NCBI GenBank assembly: GCA_019347715.1
Contig: JAHWKU010000008.1
Coordinates: 25,051-89,050, forward strand
Source of the DNA: Actinomycetota bacterium
Lineage (GTDB): Bacteria > Actinomycetota > CADDZG01 > JAHWKV01
Direction: 5' to 3'
Length of the DNA: 64,000 nucleotides
Position numbers and translations under genes: made by a program. Numbering within the stretch: position 1 is the stretch's first letter; every line of letters starts with the position of its first letter. Positions 44,547-53,463 of this stretch are shown in pieces. Below the pieces are notes generated by a model. That model saw only the letters and a program-made list of their open reading frames with translations, was not told the DNA's origin and did not search any database.

Positions 44547-45257
44547 TTAGCGATCTTTGGCTTTGCTCAAAGTCAAAGTCTCGTGCAACTCGACCATCCT
44601 GCCATCCGGATCACTGAGATAAGCCGAACGGCCCCAGGGAAAAGTCTGCGGACTTCCCACGACATACCCCTGTCGACGCAGCCTTTCGCACTCTTTGTCG
44701 AGATCTTCCACTCCGAAGGCGATGTGATCGACTCCTTCGGGCCAGCCCGGCTCCAGGGGTTCATCATCGGTGGGATGGATGAATAGATTCACACCGTCAA
44801 CATCGAAACTGAAGACATCACGATCACCAGCAGGTACATCTGTATCGAGAACGGCCGCGTAGAACTCCGCCACTTCGCGGGGTTGTAAAGTGAAGCGAGC
44901 TATCTCATCTATTCGCCGTTGCCCGTCGATGTCGGAGCTACGGTGAACGATCAAAACCTGCATCTCGGTTTCGGTGGTCCAGAGGTTGTGGTTGATCCCT
45001 TTCGGCCAAAGGACACGTTGGCCCGCCTCAAACGAACTTACTAATTCCCCGACGGACACAAAACCGGCACCTTCTAAACAGTAAACCTCTGCATCCGAGT
45101 CGCCGGGGTGTTCGTCGATCGTTCCCCCCTTAGCAAATCTCAGTTCAGAAATGAGAAGGCTGCTCTTCTCATATATCAAGACCCGCCCCTCTACGTTATG
45201 ACAGCCTTCTCTCGGTAGGGGTACCCAATCGGGCCTGCTGAAAGCCTGTATATCCAC
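44547..45257 (-). CDS. Cupin-VOC (glyoxalase-like) fusion protein
   Basis: Two metal-fold domains in one chain. Residues 1 to about 110 are a cupin (FAKGGTIDEHPGDSDAEVYC, LWPKGINHNLW). Residues about 120-230 are a vicinal-oxygen-chelate domain (REVAEFYAAVLDTDVPAGDR, GVDHIAFGVEDLDKECERL, AYLSDPDGRMVELHE). VOC ligands would be His and Glu in VDHIAFG and VELHE. The reaction is unknown; VOC proteins include dioxygenases, lactoylglutathione lyases and resistance proteins. The GTG start has no ribosome site but lies six bases after CATAAT, suggesting leaderless translation. Confidence 0.75.
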   Translation of the reverse strand: MDIQAFSRPDWVPLPREGCHNVEGRVLIYEKSSLLISELRFAKGGTIDEHPGDSDAEVYCLEGAGFVSVGELVSSFEAGQRVLWPKGINHNLWTTETEMQVLIVHRSSDIDGQRRIDEIARFTLQPREVAEFYAAVLDTDVPAGDRDVFSFDVDGVNLFIHPTDDEPLEPGWPEGVDHIAFGVEDLDKECERLRRQGYVVGSPQTFPWGRSAYLSDPDGRMVELHETLTLSKAKDR

Positions 45258-45275
45258 TGTTGGATTATGGCCCGT

Positions 45276-45797
45276 CTACCTAGGAGATAGTCCTGCTTCT
45301 GCAAACGCTCTGTGAACGATCGGCTCCCATCCCTCATCTATCCAGAGATTGGCCGCCCACTGCCTCGCGGGGACAACTCGGCGAAAGGGAACCTCGAACT
45401 GAGGTTCCCATGGGGATGAGAGGACTACCGTGGCTCTCCAGATCGACCTGACCAGAACCAACCCTGTCTCGGATCCCGTGAGACAAACCGCGCGCGTAAA
45501 GCCCAGCAACCGCGCGTCGGTTACTGCTGCCCCAGCCTCTTCGAGCATCTCCCTTGCCAGAGTTTGTTCCCAGGTTTCACCGTTCTCGGTTCGTCCGCCG
45601 GGGAGACCCCAACGCTTTGAATCGTTGCTTATCAAGACCAGTGAGTCGTCGTCTGTGAGGCAAATCCCGCTGGCCCCGTGAGCAGTCCCTTCGGGGGCGG
45701 TTCCGGCCGGGTGCCAGGCCACGCGCCATTCGCCATGGTTCGCATGGATTAAGAATTCCTGTCCGTCAGCAGCCTTAAGGACAGCATGTTCCCTCAT
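45276..45797 (-). CDS. Nudix hydrolase
   Basis: Cleaves nucleoside diphosphates linked to another group. The Nudix box is clear: GRTENGETWEQTLAREMLEE followed by AGA, preceded by the strand RWGLPG. 173 aa. The substrate (oxidised nucleotide, NDP-sugar or other) cannot be told. It lies upstream of the cupin-VOC gene with an 18-base gap. Confidence 0.88.
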   Translation of the reverse strand: MREHAVLKAADGQEFLIHANHGEWRVAWHPAGTAPEGTAHGASGICLTDDDSLVLISNDSKRWGLPGGRTENGETWEQTLAREMLEEAGAAVTDARLLGFTRAVCLTGSETGLVLVRSIWRATVVLSSPWEPQFEVPFRRVVPARQWAANLWIDEGWEPIVHRAFAEAGLSPR

Positions 45798-45901
45798 AAT
45801 CAGCGCAATGTTCCTTTCAATTCATCCTCCTCGAGCAATCGGTCGCCCGGGACTTATCTTCGCAACAATGACAAGCTCATCGAATAATGGAGCACTGAGA
45901 G

Positions 45902-45982
45902 TTATGCATATTTCTGCATAATGAACCGTGACTCTTGCTCTGTCATATCGAAACGAAACTTCAAAAAACTTTGAGAAAGTTT
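45902..45982. repeat. AT-rich spacer with two inverted repeats between nudix and HNH genes
   Basis: The 246-base gap between divergent genes holds TTATGCA/TGCATAA with a six-base loop (45902-45921) and AAACTTT/AAAGTTT with a three-base loop (45966-45982). It is clearly AT-richer than its surroundings. It probably carries both divergent promoters and possible operators; a tentative plus-strand -35 TTGAGA (45971) overlaps the second repeat. Confidence 0.5.
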
Positions 45983-46043
45983 CTCGTCTCGTTTGCTTTC
46001 AGGCGAAGGGCTGTCACACCCCGTCATTATCATTTTCCTTGCA

Positions 46044-47240
46044 ATGCGAAAGCTGATCTCTGAGGAATCTCACCTCGACGTATCCCACCCAGAAGATCTG
46101 GTCTCATCCTTGGACCGCTGCTACCACATGCGATGTCAGTGGGACATCGCGCTCATGGAGCGCATAGCCGAGATCGATCGTCGAAAGATCTACGAGTCGT
46201 ACGGTCTCGAATCGACCGCTTCGTGGGTGGCCACCCGCTATGGGATGGGCTACAGCAAATCGATGGAGCTCGTTGATGTGGCTGTCGCGATCCGGGAGCT
46301 TCCAAAGCTGAAGGAAGCCTACCGAGAGGCCAGGATCAGCTACGACCATCTAAGGGCACTTGTCAGGGTGGCCAATGACGAGAACGAAGAGGATCTATTG
46401 CGCCAAGCCGAAGGACTGTCGGCGGGAGCCACCTTTCGGATGGTGAGAAAGATGCTGGAGATCTCTTTGGAGGATTCTCGCTACGCAAGAGCCGACCGCT
46501 GGCTCGAGAAGTACTGGGACCTCGAACAGCGCATCCTCTACTTCTGCGGGCAGCTTCCAGAAGATCTCGGGGCTAAGTTCGAGCGCGCCATCGACGAGAT
46601 CGCCAGAGCTCTGCCCTCCAAGTCGTTGGAGGACGACAGCCGGGTGCCGATGGGGGTGAGAAGGGCCGATGCGCTGTGCGCCCTAGCCGACTCCGAGCTG
46701 CAGAGTTCGTCTTCTCAGCCTCAATTACTCGTCCATGTAAATGGGGAAGTTCTGTCCAGCGGAAAGGGCACAGCCGAGATTCAGGGAGGACCTGCGATCT
46801 CCGCGGAGACCGCCAGAAGGCTCTCCTGCGATTGCTCTATCCAGGTATTGGTGGAGAAAGCCGACGGCACGCCGATCGCGCTGACCAGGAACAAAAGAAG
46901 CGTCCCGGCATGGCTTGATGCAGCAGTTCGCCACCGGGCCGGCAACTGTTGTGAGGTTCCCGGCTGCACCAGGAGGATCAACCTGATCCGCCACCACATA
47001 AGACATGTCGAGCATGACGGAGAGACCTGCTACGAAAACATCCTTTTGGTCTGCGATCACCATCACTGGATGGCCCATGAGGGGGGCTATGAGGTGATTG
47101 GGAAGCCTCCCAGGATCTGGCTAAAGAAGCCGGGAATGCCTCCGATCAAAGTGGGGCCCCCGAGGGCGACGCAGGAAATCATCGCAGCCTTCGATCAGGA
47201 ATTCGCGGCAACCGCTTCCGTCATGGCGAGGGGGCCATAG
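46044..47240 (+). CDS. DUF222 / HNH endonuclease domain protein
   Basis: The N-terminal DUF222-like helical domain (about 20-220; RKIYESYGLESTASWVATRY, MELVDVAVAIRELPKLKEAY) is followed by a C-terminal HNH nuclease (CCEVPGCTRRINLIRHHIRH ... NILLVCDHHHWMAHEG) with zinc-type cysteines. The family (called 13E12 in mycobacteria) is abundant in actinobacteria, often in many copies; its job is not known. Start at ATG 46044 because family members begin near here; a frame from 45993 is 17 aa longer. It is one of three plus-strand genes. Confidence 0.85.
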   Translation: MRKLISEESHLDVSHPEDLVSSLDRCYHMRCQWDIALMERIAEIDRRKIYESYGLESTASWVATRYGMGYSKSMELVDVAVAIRELPKLKEAYREARISYDHLRALVRVANDENEEDLLRQAEGLSAGATFRMVRKMLEISLEDSRYARADRWLEKYWDLEQRILYFCGQLPEDLGAKFERAIDEIARALPSKSLEDDSRVPMGVRRADALCALADSELQSSSSQPQLLVHVNGEVLSSGKGTAEIQGGPAISAETARRLSCDCSIQVLVEKADGTPIALTRNKRSVPAWLDAAVRHRAGNCCEVPGCTRRINLIRHHIRHVEHDGETCYENILLVCDHHHWMAHEGGYEVIGKPPRIWLKKPGMPPIKVGPPRATQEIIAAFDQEFAATASVMARGP

Positions 47241-47262
47241 AGCCAGACCGGATGCGGTGAAC

Positions 47263-49035
47263 CTAGTCAGTCGATTTCAGATGCAGTTCCTTGAGAGTCC
47301 GTTGGTCAACGGGGTCCGGCGCGCCGGTCATGGGATCGGTATAGGCCCCCGTCTTCGGAAAAGGTATGACCCCACGGATGTGATCGAGCCCCATCATCTT
47401 GGCGACTATCCGATCGATGCCAGGAGCGATGCCACCATGTGGAGGAGCTCCGAATTCGAATGCCTTCAAGAACCAACCGAACCGACGCTTCGCGGTTTCC
47501 TCATCGATGCCAATCAGCTCGAAGACCTTTCGCTGAAGGTCTGGGCGGTGAATACGCATAGATCCCCCACCTACCTCCCAGCCGTTTAGCACTATGTCGT
47601 ACGCCTCGGCGGTGACCGCTCCGGGATCGGAATCTAGCAGGGCCTCCTGTTCCGCCTTAGGAGCCGTGAAGGGATGATGAACCGGGTCCCACCGTTTCTC
47701 TTCCTCACTCCATTCGAACACCGGTGGATCCACCACCCATAGGAACTTCCAAGCCTCGGGATCCTCCGGAACGAGTGCTGGAATCAGGTCAAGACGATCG
47801 GCCAGATCTGTGCGAACGGCCCCCATTGCCATGAATGCAGTTGGATCCGAGTCACAAACGATCAATACGAGGTCGCCGGTCGATGCGCCGCAGGTCTTAC
47901 GGACACCTTCGATCTCGGCCTTGGATAGGACCCTTGCCAACGGCGATGAGATCTCATCTTCCTTGAATCCGATCCAAGCCAGTCCGCCAGCCCCCAGGTT
48001 CTTGGCGACGAGAGTGAGTGCGTCCAGATCCTTGCGAGCCATCTGGGCCTGCCCCTCGACTCGGATCGCGATGGCTAGGCCCCCCTTTGAGATCACCGAT
48101 TGAAACATCTTGATCTGGGTGTCGGCAAACACGGAGGTGACATCGATCAACTCCAGACCGTACCGAAGGTCGGGCTTGTCAGAGCCGTAGCGTTCAATCG
48201 ACTCGCGATAGTTCATCGTAGGAAACGGCGTTTGAAGGTCCAATCCGAGGGAGTCCTTGAAGATCCGCTTGAACATCCTCTCGGTCGTGTCGATGATCGT
48301 CGCTTGATCCACAAACGACATCTCCATGTCGAGCTGGGTGAACTCGAATTGCCGGTCGCTGCGCGGATCCTCATCTCGCAGACATCTGGCTATCTGGTAG
48401 TAGCGGTCGACTCCTGCGATCATCAACAGCTGCTTGAAAAGCTGCGGGGACTGTGGCAACGCCCAGAAGTTTCCGGGCTCCAAGCGCGACGGCACCAGAA
48501 AGTCACGGGCACCCTCGGGAGTCGCTTTGGTGATGATCGGAGTTTCGATTTCAAGGAAACCCTCTTCATCGAAGAAGTCCCTGATCGCCTTCACGACCTT
48601 GTGCCGTAGTCGCAGCATCTGAAGCATCTCAGGCCTGCGTAGATCGAGGTAGCGGTAGCGGATCCTCAGCTCCTCTGAGGCGTCGATGTCGTCCTCGATC
48701 AAAAACGGAGGAGTCTCCGACTCGGCCAGCACCTCGATGGAAGATGCTTTGACTTCGATCTCGCCGGTTGGGATGTTGGGGTTCTCGGCCCCCTTGGGCC
48801 GAGCGTGGACCTCACCGGTGATCGCAACTACATACTCGGCCCGGAGCTTTTCCGCCGCCGCATAAGCCTCGGGCTGCTCCTCGGGATGCAGAGTCACCTG
48901 AACCCAGCCCTCGCGATCACGAAGGTCAATGAAGATGACACCGCCATGGTCCCGCCGGCGATGAACCCAGCCGGCGATCTTCACGGTCTCGCCGGCATGG
49001 GACGCCCGCAACTCCCCGCACAGATGGGTTCTCAT
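47263..49035 (-). CDS. aspS: Aspartyl-tRNA synthetase
   Basis: Class II synthetase. N-terminal OB-fold for the anticodon (VKIAGWVHRRRDHGGVIFID), motif 2 in ARCLRDEDPRSDRQFEFTQL, a bacterial GAD insertion (about 290-420), and motif 3 in APPHGGIAPGIDRIVAKMMG. 590 aa, normal for bacteria. It follows hisS by 16 bases. Whether it also charges tRNA-Asn cannot be told from this window. Confidence 0.96.
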   Translation of the reverse strand: MRTHLCGELRASHAGETVKIAGWVHRRRDHGGVIFIDLRDREGWVQVTLHPEEQPEAYAAAEKLRAEYVVAITGEVHARPKGAENPNIPTGEIEVKASSIEVLAESETPPFLIEDDIDASEELRIRYRYLDLRRPEMLQMLRLRHKVVKAIRDFFDEEGFLEIETPIITKATPEGARDFLVPSRLEPGNFWALPQSPQLFKQLLMIAGVDRYYQIARCLRDEDPRSDRQFEFTQLDMEMSFVDQATIIDTTERMFKRIFKDSLGLDLQTPFPTMNYRESIERYGSDKPDLRYGLELIDVTSVFADTQIKMFQSVISKGGLAIAIRVEGQAQMARKDLDALTLVAKNLGAGGLAWIGFKEDEISSPLARVLSKAEIEGVRKTCGASTGDLVLIVCDSDPTAFMAMGAVRTDLADRLDLIPALVPEDPEAWKFLWVVDPPVFEWSEEEKRWDPVHHPFTAPKAEQEALLDSDPGAVTAEAYDIVLNGWEVGGGSMRIHRPDLQRKVFELIGIDEETAKRRFGWFLKAFEFGAPPHGGIAPGIDRIVAKMMGLDHIRGVIPFPKTGAYTDPMTGAPDPVDQRTLKELHLKSTD

Positions 49036-49051
49036 ATTCGATGCTTCTCCT

Positions 49052-50329
49052 TCAGTCCACGCGCGCGAGCTGGGCTCGCAGATAATCGGTCAGTTGATCC
49101 TGAGGCACCAACTGCTCCTCCCCAGTAGTCATATCCCTAACCGTGTAACGGCCCTCGCTCAACTCCCTTTCCCCGACGATCACGGTGAACGTGGCTCCGA
49201 TCCGGTCCGCGCTTCTCAGTTGCCCTTTCAACGACCTGGCAGTTTGATCGAAGTCAACCGCCCACCCAGCCGAACGCAGGCCGGTCACGATCTCGAATAC
49301 CTTTCCCCTGGTTTCATCACCAGCCGCCGCTACGTAGACATCGTGACCAACCGGGGCTTGGATGCCGTCGGCGCGCAGAGCAAGGACGATACGCTCGATG
49401 CCGAGGCCGAACCCTATCCCGGGGAGGGGATCTCCTCCCAGCAACTCCGAGAGTCCGTCGTATCTTCCGCCTCCTCCGATTTCATCTTGCGCGCCGAGCC
49501 CTGCCGCCAAGAATGTGAACGTCGTCCTGGTGTAGTAGTCGAGCCCGCGAACGAGCCTGGGTTCCAGTCTGAACTTGATTCCAACAGAAGTGAGAAGGTT
49601 CTGCACTCCATCGAAGTGATCAGCGCAGAATCCACACAGATAGTCCGTGATGAGCGGCGCAGAGGCCATGATCTCGCGGTCGCGTGGGACTTTGCAGTCG
49701 AAGGTTCTGAGAGGATTGGTCTCAGTCCTTCTGCGGCAGTCTTCGCATAGCTCATCGAAATGGCTCCTCAAGAAGTCGACGAGTTTCGGGAGATATTCGG
49801 CCCTGCATGCAGGATGACCGATCGAGTTCAGTATCAGCTCGGGCTGCAGACCAAGCGCTCCGTAGAGTTTTGCAGCTAGTTCGATCACCTCTGCGTCTAT
49901 ATCCGGCCCTTCCGTGCCGATGGCCTCGACACCCAATTGGTTGAACACACGGTAGCGGCCCGCCTGCGGCTGCTCGTAGCGGAAGGTGGATGCCGTGTAG
50001 TACAGCTTCACGGGCAGTCCGGCGCGGTGAAGGTTGTGCTCGAGCACGGCCCGCATCACGGGCGCCGTCCCCTCGGGGCGAAGCGTGAGCGATCGCCCTC
50101 CCCTATCTTCGAACGTGTACATCTCCTTGTTCACGATCTCGCTGGTCTCGATCAAAGAACGATGGAAGAGCGCGGTGTCCTCGAATAGCGGAGTCATGAT
50201 CAAGCGATATCCGTACCTCGAGAACAGATCCTCGCCGGTTCTAACGACGCGCTGGAATAGCTCCGACGGCAGCTTGTCGTCGCCCGGAAGTATGTCCGGT
50301 GCCCCCTTGGGTCCTTCGAACCTAGCCAT
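49052..50329 (-). CDS. hisS: Histidyl-tRNA synthetase
   Basis: Class II synthetase charging tRNA-His. Catalytic motifs: RPEGTAPVMRAVLEHN (motif 2 area), the histidine-binding RGLDYYTRTTFTFLA and GGRYDGLSELLGG. The C-terminal anticodon domain follows from about residue 330. 425 aa. The hisS-aspS pairing is common in bacteria. Confidence 0.96.
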   Translation of the reverse strand: MARFEGPKGAPDILPGDDKLPSELFQRVVRTGEDLFSRYGYRLIMTPLFEDTALFHRSLIETSEIVNKEMYTFEDRGGRSLTLRPEGTAPVMRAVLEHNLHRAGLPVKLYYTASTFRYEQPQAGRYRVFNQLGVEAIGTEGPDIDAEVIELAAKLYGALGLQPELILNSIGHPACRAEYLPKLVDFLRSHFDELCEDCRRRTETNPLRTFDCKVPRDREIMASAPLITDYLCGFCADHFDGVQNLLTSVGIKFRLEPRLVRGLDYYTRTTFTFLAAGLGAQDEIGGGGRYDGLSELLGGDPLPGIGFGLGIERIVLALRADGIQAPVGHDVYVAAAGDETRGKVFEIVTGLRSAGWAVDFDQTARSLKGQLRSADRIGATFTVIVGERELSEGRYTVRDMTTGEEQLVPQDQLTDYLRAQLARVD

Positions 50330-50334
50330 CAGGC

Positions 50335-50385
50335 GAGTTTACCGGCCGGCGCGCTTAGACCGGCAGGCAATGCACCGGCAAACTC
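50335..50385 (-). repeat. Long imperfect inverted repeat between dtd and hisS
   Basis: On the minus strand GAGTTTGCCGG (50385-50375) can pair with CCGGTAAACTC (50345-50335), 11 pairs with one G-U. It spans the dtd stop codon and ends just before the hisS start. No T-run follows, so it is not a typical terminator. It may control hisS translation or protect the transcript. Confidence 0.45.
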
Positions 50386-50821
50386 AGGAATCGAGGACTA
50401 TCGTCACGGGTCCATCGTTTACGAGGGCTATCTGCATGCTGGCGCCAAAACGGCCGTGCGCCACGTCGATGCCCTGCTTCTCCAATTCCTGCGAGAAGAC
50501 TTCGATCAGGGGCTCTGCCTCCTCAGGACGAGCGGCGCCAACAAAGGATGGACGGTTCCCTCGGCGAAGATCGGCCAGCAGCGTGAACTGAGAAACGACG
50601 AGGGCGGCTCCGCCGATGTCGACGATCGAAAGGTTCATCTTGTTGTCCCCGTCGGGAAAGATCCTCAGCTTGGCGATCTTCTTAGAAAGCGACCGCGCGG
50701 AATCCTCGTCGTCTCCGTCAGCGGCCCCAATGAGGATGAGCAGACCGGTCTCGATCGAGGCGATCGTCCCTTGATCTACGGAAACCGAAGCTTGGGAGAC
50801 CCGTTGTACTACCGCGCGCAC
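50384..50821 (-). CDS. dtd: D-aminoacyl-tRNA deacylase
   Basis: Removes D-amino acids (and Gly from tRNA-Ala) from tRNA. Seen: MRAVVQRVSQASVSVD, the catalytic SQFTLLADLRRGNRPSF and the C-terminal NDGPVTIVLDS with the Gly-cisPro-like site. 145 aa. It starts one base after the rel stop, so they are coupled, as in many bacteria. Confidence 0.95.
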   Translation of the reverse strand: MRAVVQRVSQASVSVDQGTIASIETGLLILIGAADGDDEDSARSLSKKIAKLRIFPDGDNKMNLSIVDIGGAALVVSQFTLLADLRRGNRPSFVGAARPEEAEPLIEVFSQELEKQGIDVAHGRFGASMQIALVNDGPVTIVLDS

Positions 50822-50822
50822 T

Positions 50823-53078
50823 TCAGGCGCGGGTTGGCGTGATGCGGTAGGCGTCGTAGACAGCGTCGACCGAGCGAATCGAGTCGAGCATCTTCTTCAG
50901 TTGCGACGGCTCAGCCAGCTCGAATGTGAACTTCAGAAGAGCGATCCCGCTTCCCACGTTGCTGGTGGCGCTCAAGATGTTCATCCCCATATCGGAGATC
51001 GTGGTGGTTACGTCTCTTAGGAGCTTGGGTCGATCCAGCGCTTCCACCTGGATCTCGACGAGGAAGATTCCGCTTGCTGCCGGATCCCACTCGACCTCGA
51101 GGAGCCTTTCGGGTTCGAAAGAACTGGTGTTTTGGCAGTCTTGCCGGTGGATGGAGACTCCGCGGCCCCTCGTCACGAAACCGGTGATTGGATCACCAGG
51201 GACGGGCATGCAACATCTGGCGAGCTTCACCCATAAGTCGTCCACGCCTTTGACAATCACTCCCTCGGTAGAGCGGGGGCGGGACTTCAAGCGCGGCTGA
51301 GGAAGCGGGTCTTCCTCCTCGTCCTCGAGTTCATCTAGCTGCTCGCGGACAAGTTTGGTTACTACGGTTTGTGCAGACAGCCTGCCCTCCCCAATCTCGA
51401 TCCAAAGGGCTTCGAGATTCACGTACTTCAGCTCTGCAACGACTTCCTCGAGCCTTCCTCCGGCAAGGGTGCTCTGCACGGAAAGCCCGGCGCGGCGAAG
51501 GGCCTTGATGAGGGCGTCTCTTCCTTCTGCTATCGCCTCTTCTCTACGCTCCCTCGTGAACCACTGCTTGATCTTCGCCCTTGCCCTCGGCGTAGCGACG
51601 GCCTCGATCCAGTCCCGCGAAGGCCGGGCGGTCTTCGAAGTAAGAACCTCGACGATCTCACCCGATGAAAGCTGATAACTCAACGGAACCAGCTTTCCGT
51701 TCACCCTCGATCCGACACAAGAGTGCCCAACCTCGGTATGGATGGAGTAAGCAAAGTCGATCGGTGTGGCGCCTTTTGGCAGTTCGACCACATCGCCCTT
51801 CGGTGTGAACACAAAGACCTCATCGACATAAAGATCCAAGCGGACTGCTTTTAGGAATTCGCTGTCGTCCTCAGTCTCCCTGTGCTCGAGCATCCGCTGC
51901 ATCCAGGCTGTGTGGTCTTCCGTTCTGGCGGGCTTTTCCTCCTTGTTTTCCTTGTAGGCCCAATGAGCGGCAATTCCCTTCTCGGCTACGCGGTGCATCG
52001 ACCGCGTTCTTATCTGGATCTCGAGAGGCTTGCCGTCGGGGCCCACCACCGTCGTGTGGAGAGACTGATAGAGGTTGAATTTCGGAACGGCGATGTAGTC
52101 CTTGAGACGCGCGGGAACCGGGGTCCATAGGGAGTGCACCGCACCGAGGGCCACCCAGCAGTCGCTGATCGACTCAACAAGGATTCGCACTCCGACGAGG
52201 TCGAAGATCTCATCGAAATCCCGCCCGCGGCGAATCATCTTTTCGTAGATGGAGTAGTAATGCTTCGGGCGTCCGATCACCTCTGCCTTAACTTTCAACT
52301 CCTTGAGACTCGACTTCACGAGCTGCACCACGTTCTCGAGATATTGCTCGCGGGCGGGTTGTCGATGCAGAACCATCTGCTCAACGGTCGCATATCGCTG
52401 AGGGTGCAGATACTTAAAAGCGAGGTCCTCGAGCTCCGACTTCAGCTGCTGCATCCCAAGCCGGTGCGCAAGGGGCGCGTAGATGTCGAGAGTCTCCCTC
52501 GAGATCAATCTGCGCTTCCCCGAATCGAGTGGCTCGAGGGTGCGCATGTTGTGAAGCCTGTCCGCCAGCTTGATGATGAGGACGCGCGGATCGCCGGCCA
52601 TGGCGACGATCATCTTCCTCAGGTTGCCTGCCTGTTCCTGCTCGGGGGACCTGAGGCCGATTTTCTCGATCTTGGTCAGGCCATCGATGATCCCAGCAAC
52701 CTCATCTCCGAAGGAGTCCTTAAGGTCCTTTAGCTCGAGCTCCGTATCCTCGACCGAGTCGTGCAGAAACCCAGCGACGATCGTTGTCGCATCCATTCCA
52801 AGCTCGGCAAGTATTCGAGCGACTCCGGTCGGGTGAGAGATAAACGGGTCCCCGGACTTCCTCGTCTGGCCCTCGTGGACCACGAGCGCTAGCTCGTAAG
52901 CCTTGACGATCTGCCTGGCATCGCTCTTCGGATGCTTGCCGCGAACTTCCCGGACGATATCGGCGATCTCTTTGGGAACCGGAGCGGTGCCGGGAGAGCG
53001 GAGGCGCCCGAGAACAGCCTTTACTCCCCGGGTGGGCTCCCTTACGGTGAGGGACGGGTCGGATGACTCCATTCCCAA
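50823..53078 (-). CDS. rel: Bifunctional (p)ppGpp synthetase/hydrolase Rel
   Basis: Controls the stringent response by making and breaking (p)ppGpp. The N-terminal HD hydrolase has HPTGVARILAELGM, GFLHDSVEDTE and KLADRLHNMRTL. The synthetase region has RRGRDFDEIFDLVGVRILVE and the loop YQSLHTTVVG. TGS (VFTPKGDVVELPKGATPIDF) and ACT domains follow, 751 aa. Both halves look active. TTG at 53078 or ATG at 53072 may be the start; no good ribosome site is seen. It follows the receiver gene by 16 bases, so the signalling genes upstream may drive it. Confidence 0.96.
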   Translation of the reverse strand: MGMESSDPSLTVREPTRGVKAVLGRLRSPGTAPVPKEIADIVREVRGKHPKSDARQIVKAYELALVVHEGQTRKSGDPFISHPTGVARILAELGMDATTIVAGFLHDSVEDTELELKDLKDSFGDEVAGIIDGLTKIEKIGLRSPEQEQAGNLRKMIVAMAGDPRVLIIKLADRLHNMRTLEPLDSGKRRLISRETLDIYAPLAHRLGMQQLKSELEDLAFKYLHPQRYATVEQMVLHRQPAREQYLENVVQLVKSSLKELKVKAEVIGRPKHYYSIYEKMIRRGRDFDEIFDLVGVRILVESISDCWVALGAVHSLWTPVPARLKDYIAVPKFNLYQSLHTTVVGPDGKPLEIQIRTRSMHRVAEKGIAAHWAYKENKEEKPARTEDHTAWMQRMLEHRETEDDSEFLKAVRLDLYVDEVFVFTPKGDVVELPKGATPIDFAYSIHTEVGHSCVGSRVNGKLVPLSYQLSSGEIVEVLTSKTARPSRDWIEAVATPRARAKIKQWFTRERREEAIAEGRDALIKALRRAGLSVQSTLAGGRLEEVVAELKYVNLEALWIEIGEGRLSAQTVVTKLVREQLDELEDEEEDPLPQPRLKSRPRSTEGVIVKGVDDLWVKLARCCMPVPGDPITGFVTRGRGVSIHRQDCQNTSSFEPERLLEVEWDPAASGIFLVEIQVEALDRPKLLRDVTTTISDMGMNILSATSNVGSGIALLKFTFELAEPSQLKKMLDSIRSVDAVYDAYRITPTRA

Positions 53079-53094
53079 TTATTGCACCGCAGGC

Positions 53095-53463
53095 TCAGCC
53101 CAAATGGAACCTAACCTTATCGATGAGAGCTCTAGCTCCTATCGGCTTCGCGATGTAGTCGATACAGCCCGCTTCGAGGGCATGAATCCTGTCCTCGTCG
53201 GCCGCAGAAGCTGAAAAGGCAATGATCTTGAGCTCCGACTGATCGTCGTCCTCGAGCAGTCTGCGTGTGATCTCGAATCCATCCATTCCGGGCAGTCCGA
53301 GGTCCATCAGAATGATCGATGGCTTCTTCTCGCGAACCGCCTCTATGGCCTCCGAGCCGGAGTTGGCGCTGAAGACGTGGAAGCCTCCCTTGGTGAGGAT
53401 GGTCTTCACCAAATCAGTGGTGAAGGACTCGTTGTCCACTACGAGAACGGTTCGCCGGTTCAC
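53095..53463 (-). CDS. Single-domain response regulator (DivK-like)
   Basis: Receiver domain only, with no output domain. The phospho-acceptor Asp is in IILMDLGLPGMDGFEITRRL (about D55), the switch Thr/Ser in IAFSASA and the Lys in DYIAKPIG. 122 aa. GTG start overlapping the kinase stop (GTGA), so it is coupled to the histidine kinase and is its likely partner. It probably acts by protein-protein contact. Confidence 0.92.
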   Translation of the reverse strand: MNRRTVLVVDNESFTTDLVKTILTKGGFHVFSANSGSEAIEAVREKKPSIILMDLGLPGMDGFEITRRLLEDDDQSELKIIAFSASAADEDRIHALEAGCIDYIAKPIGARALIDKVRFHLG

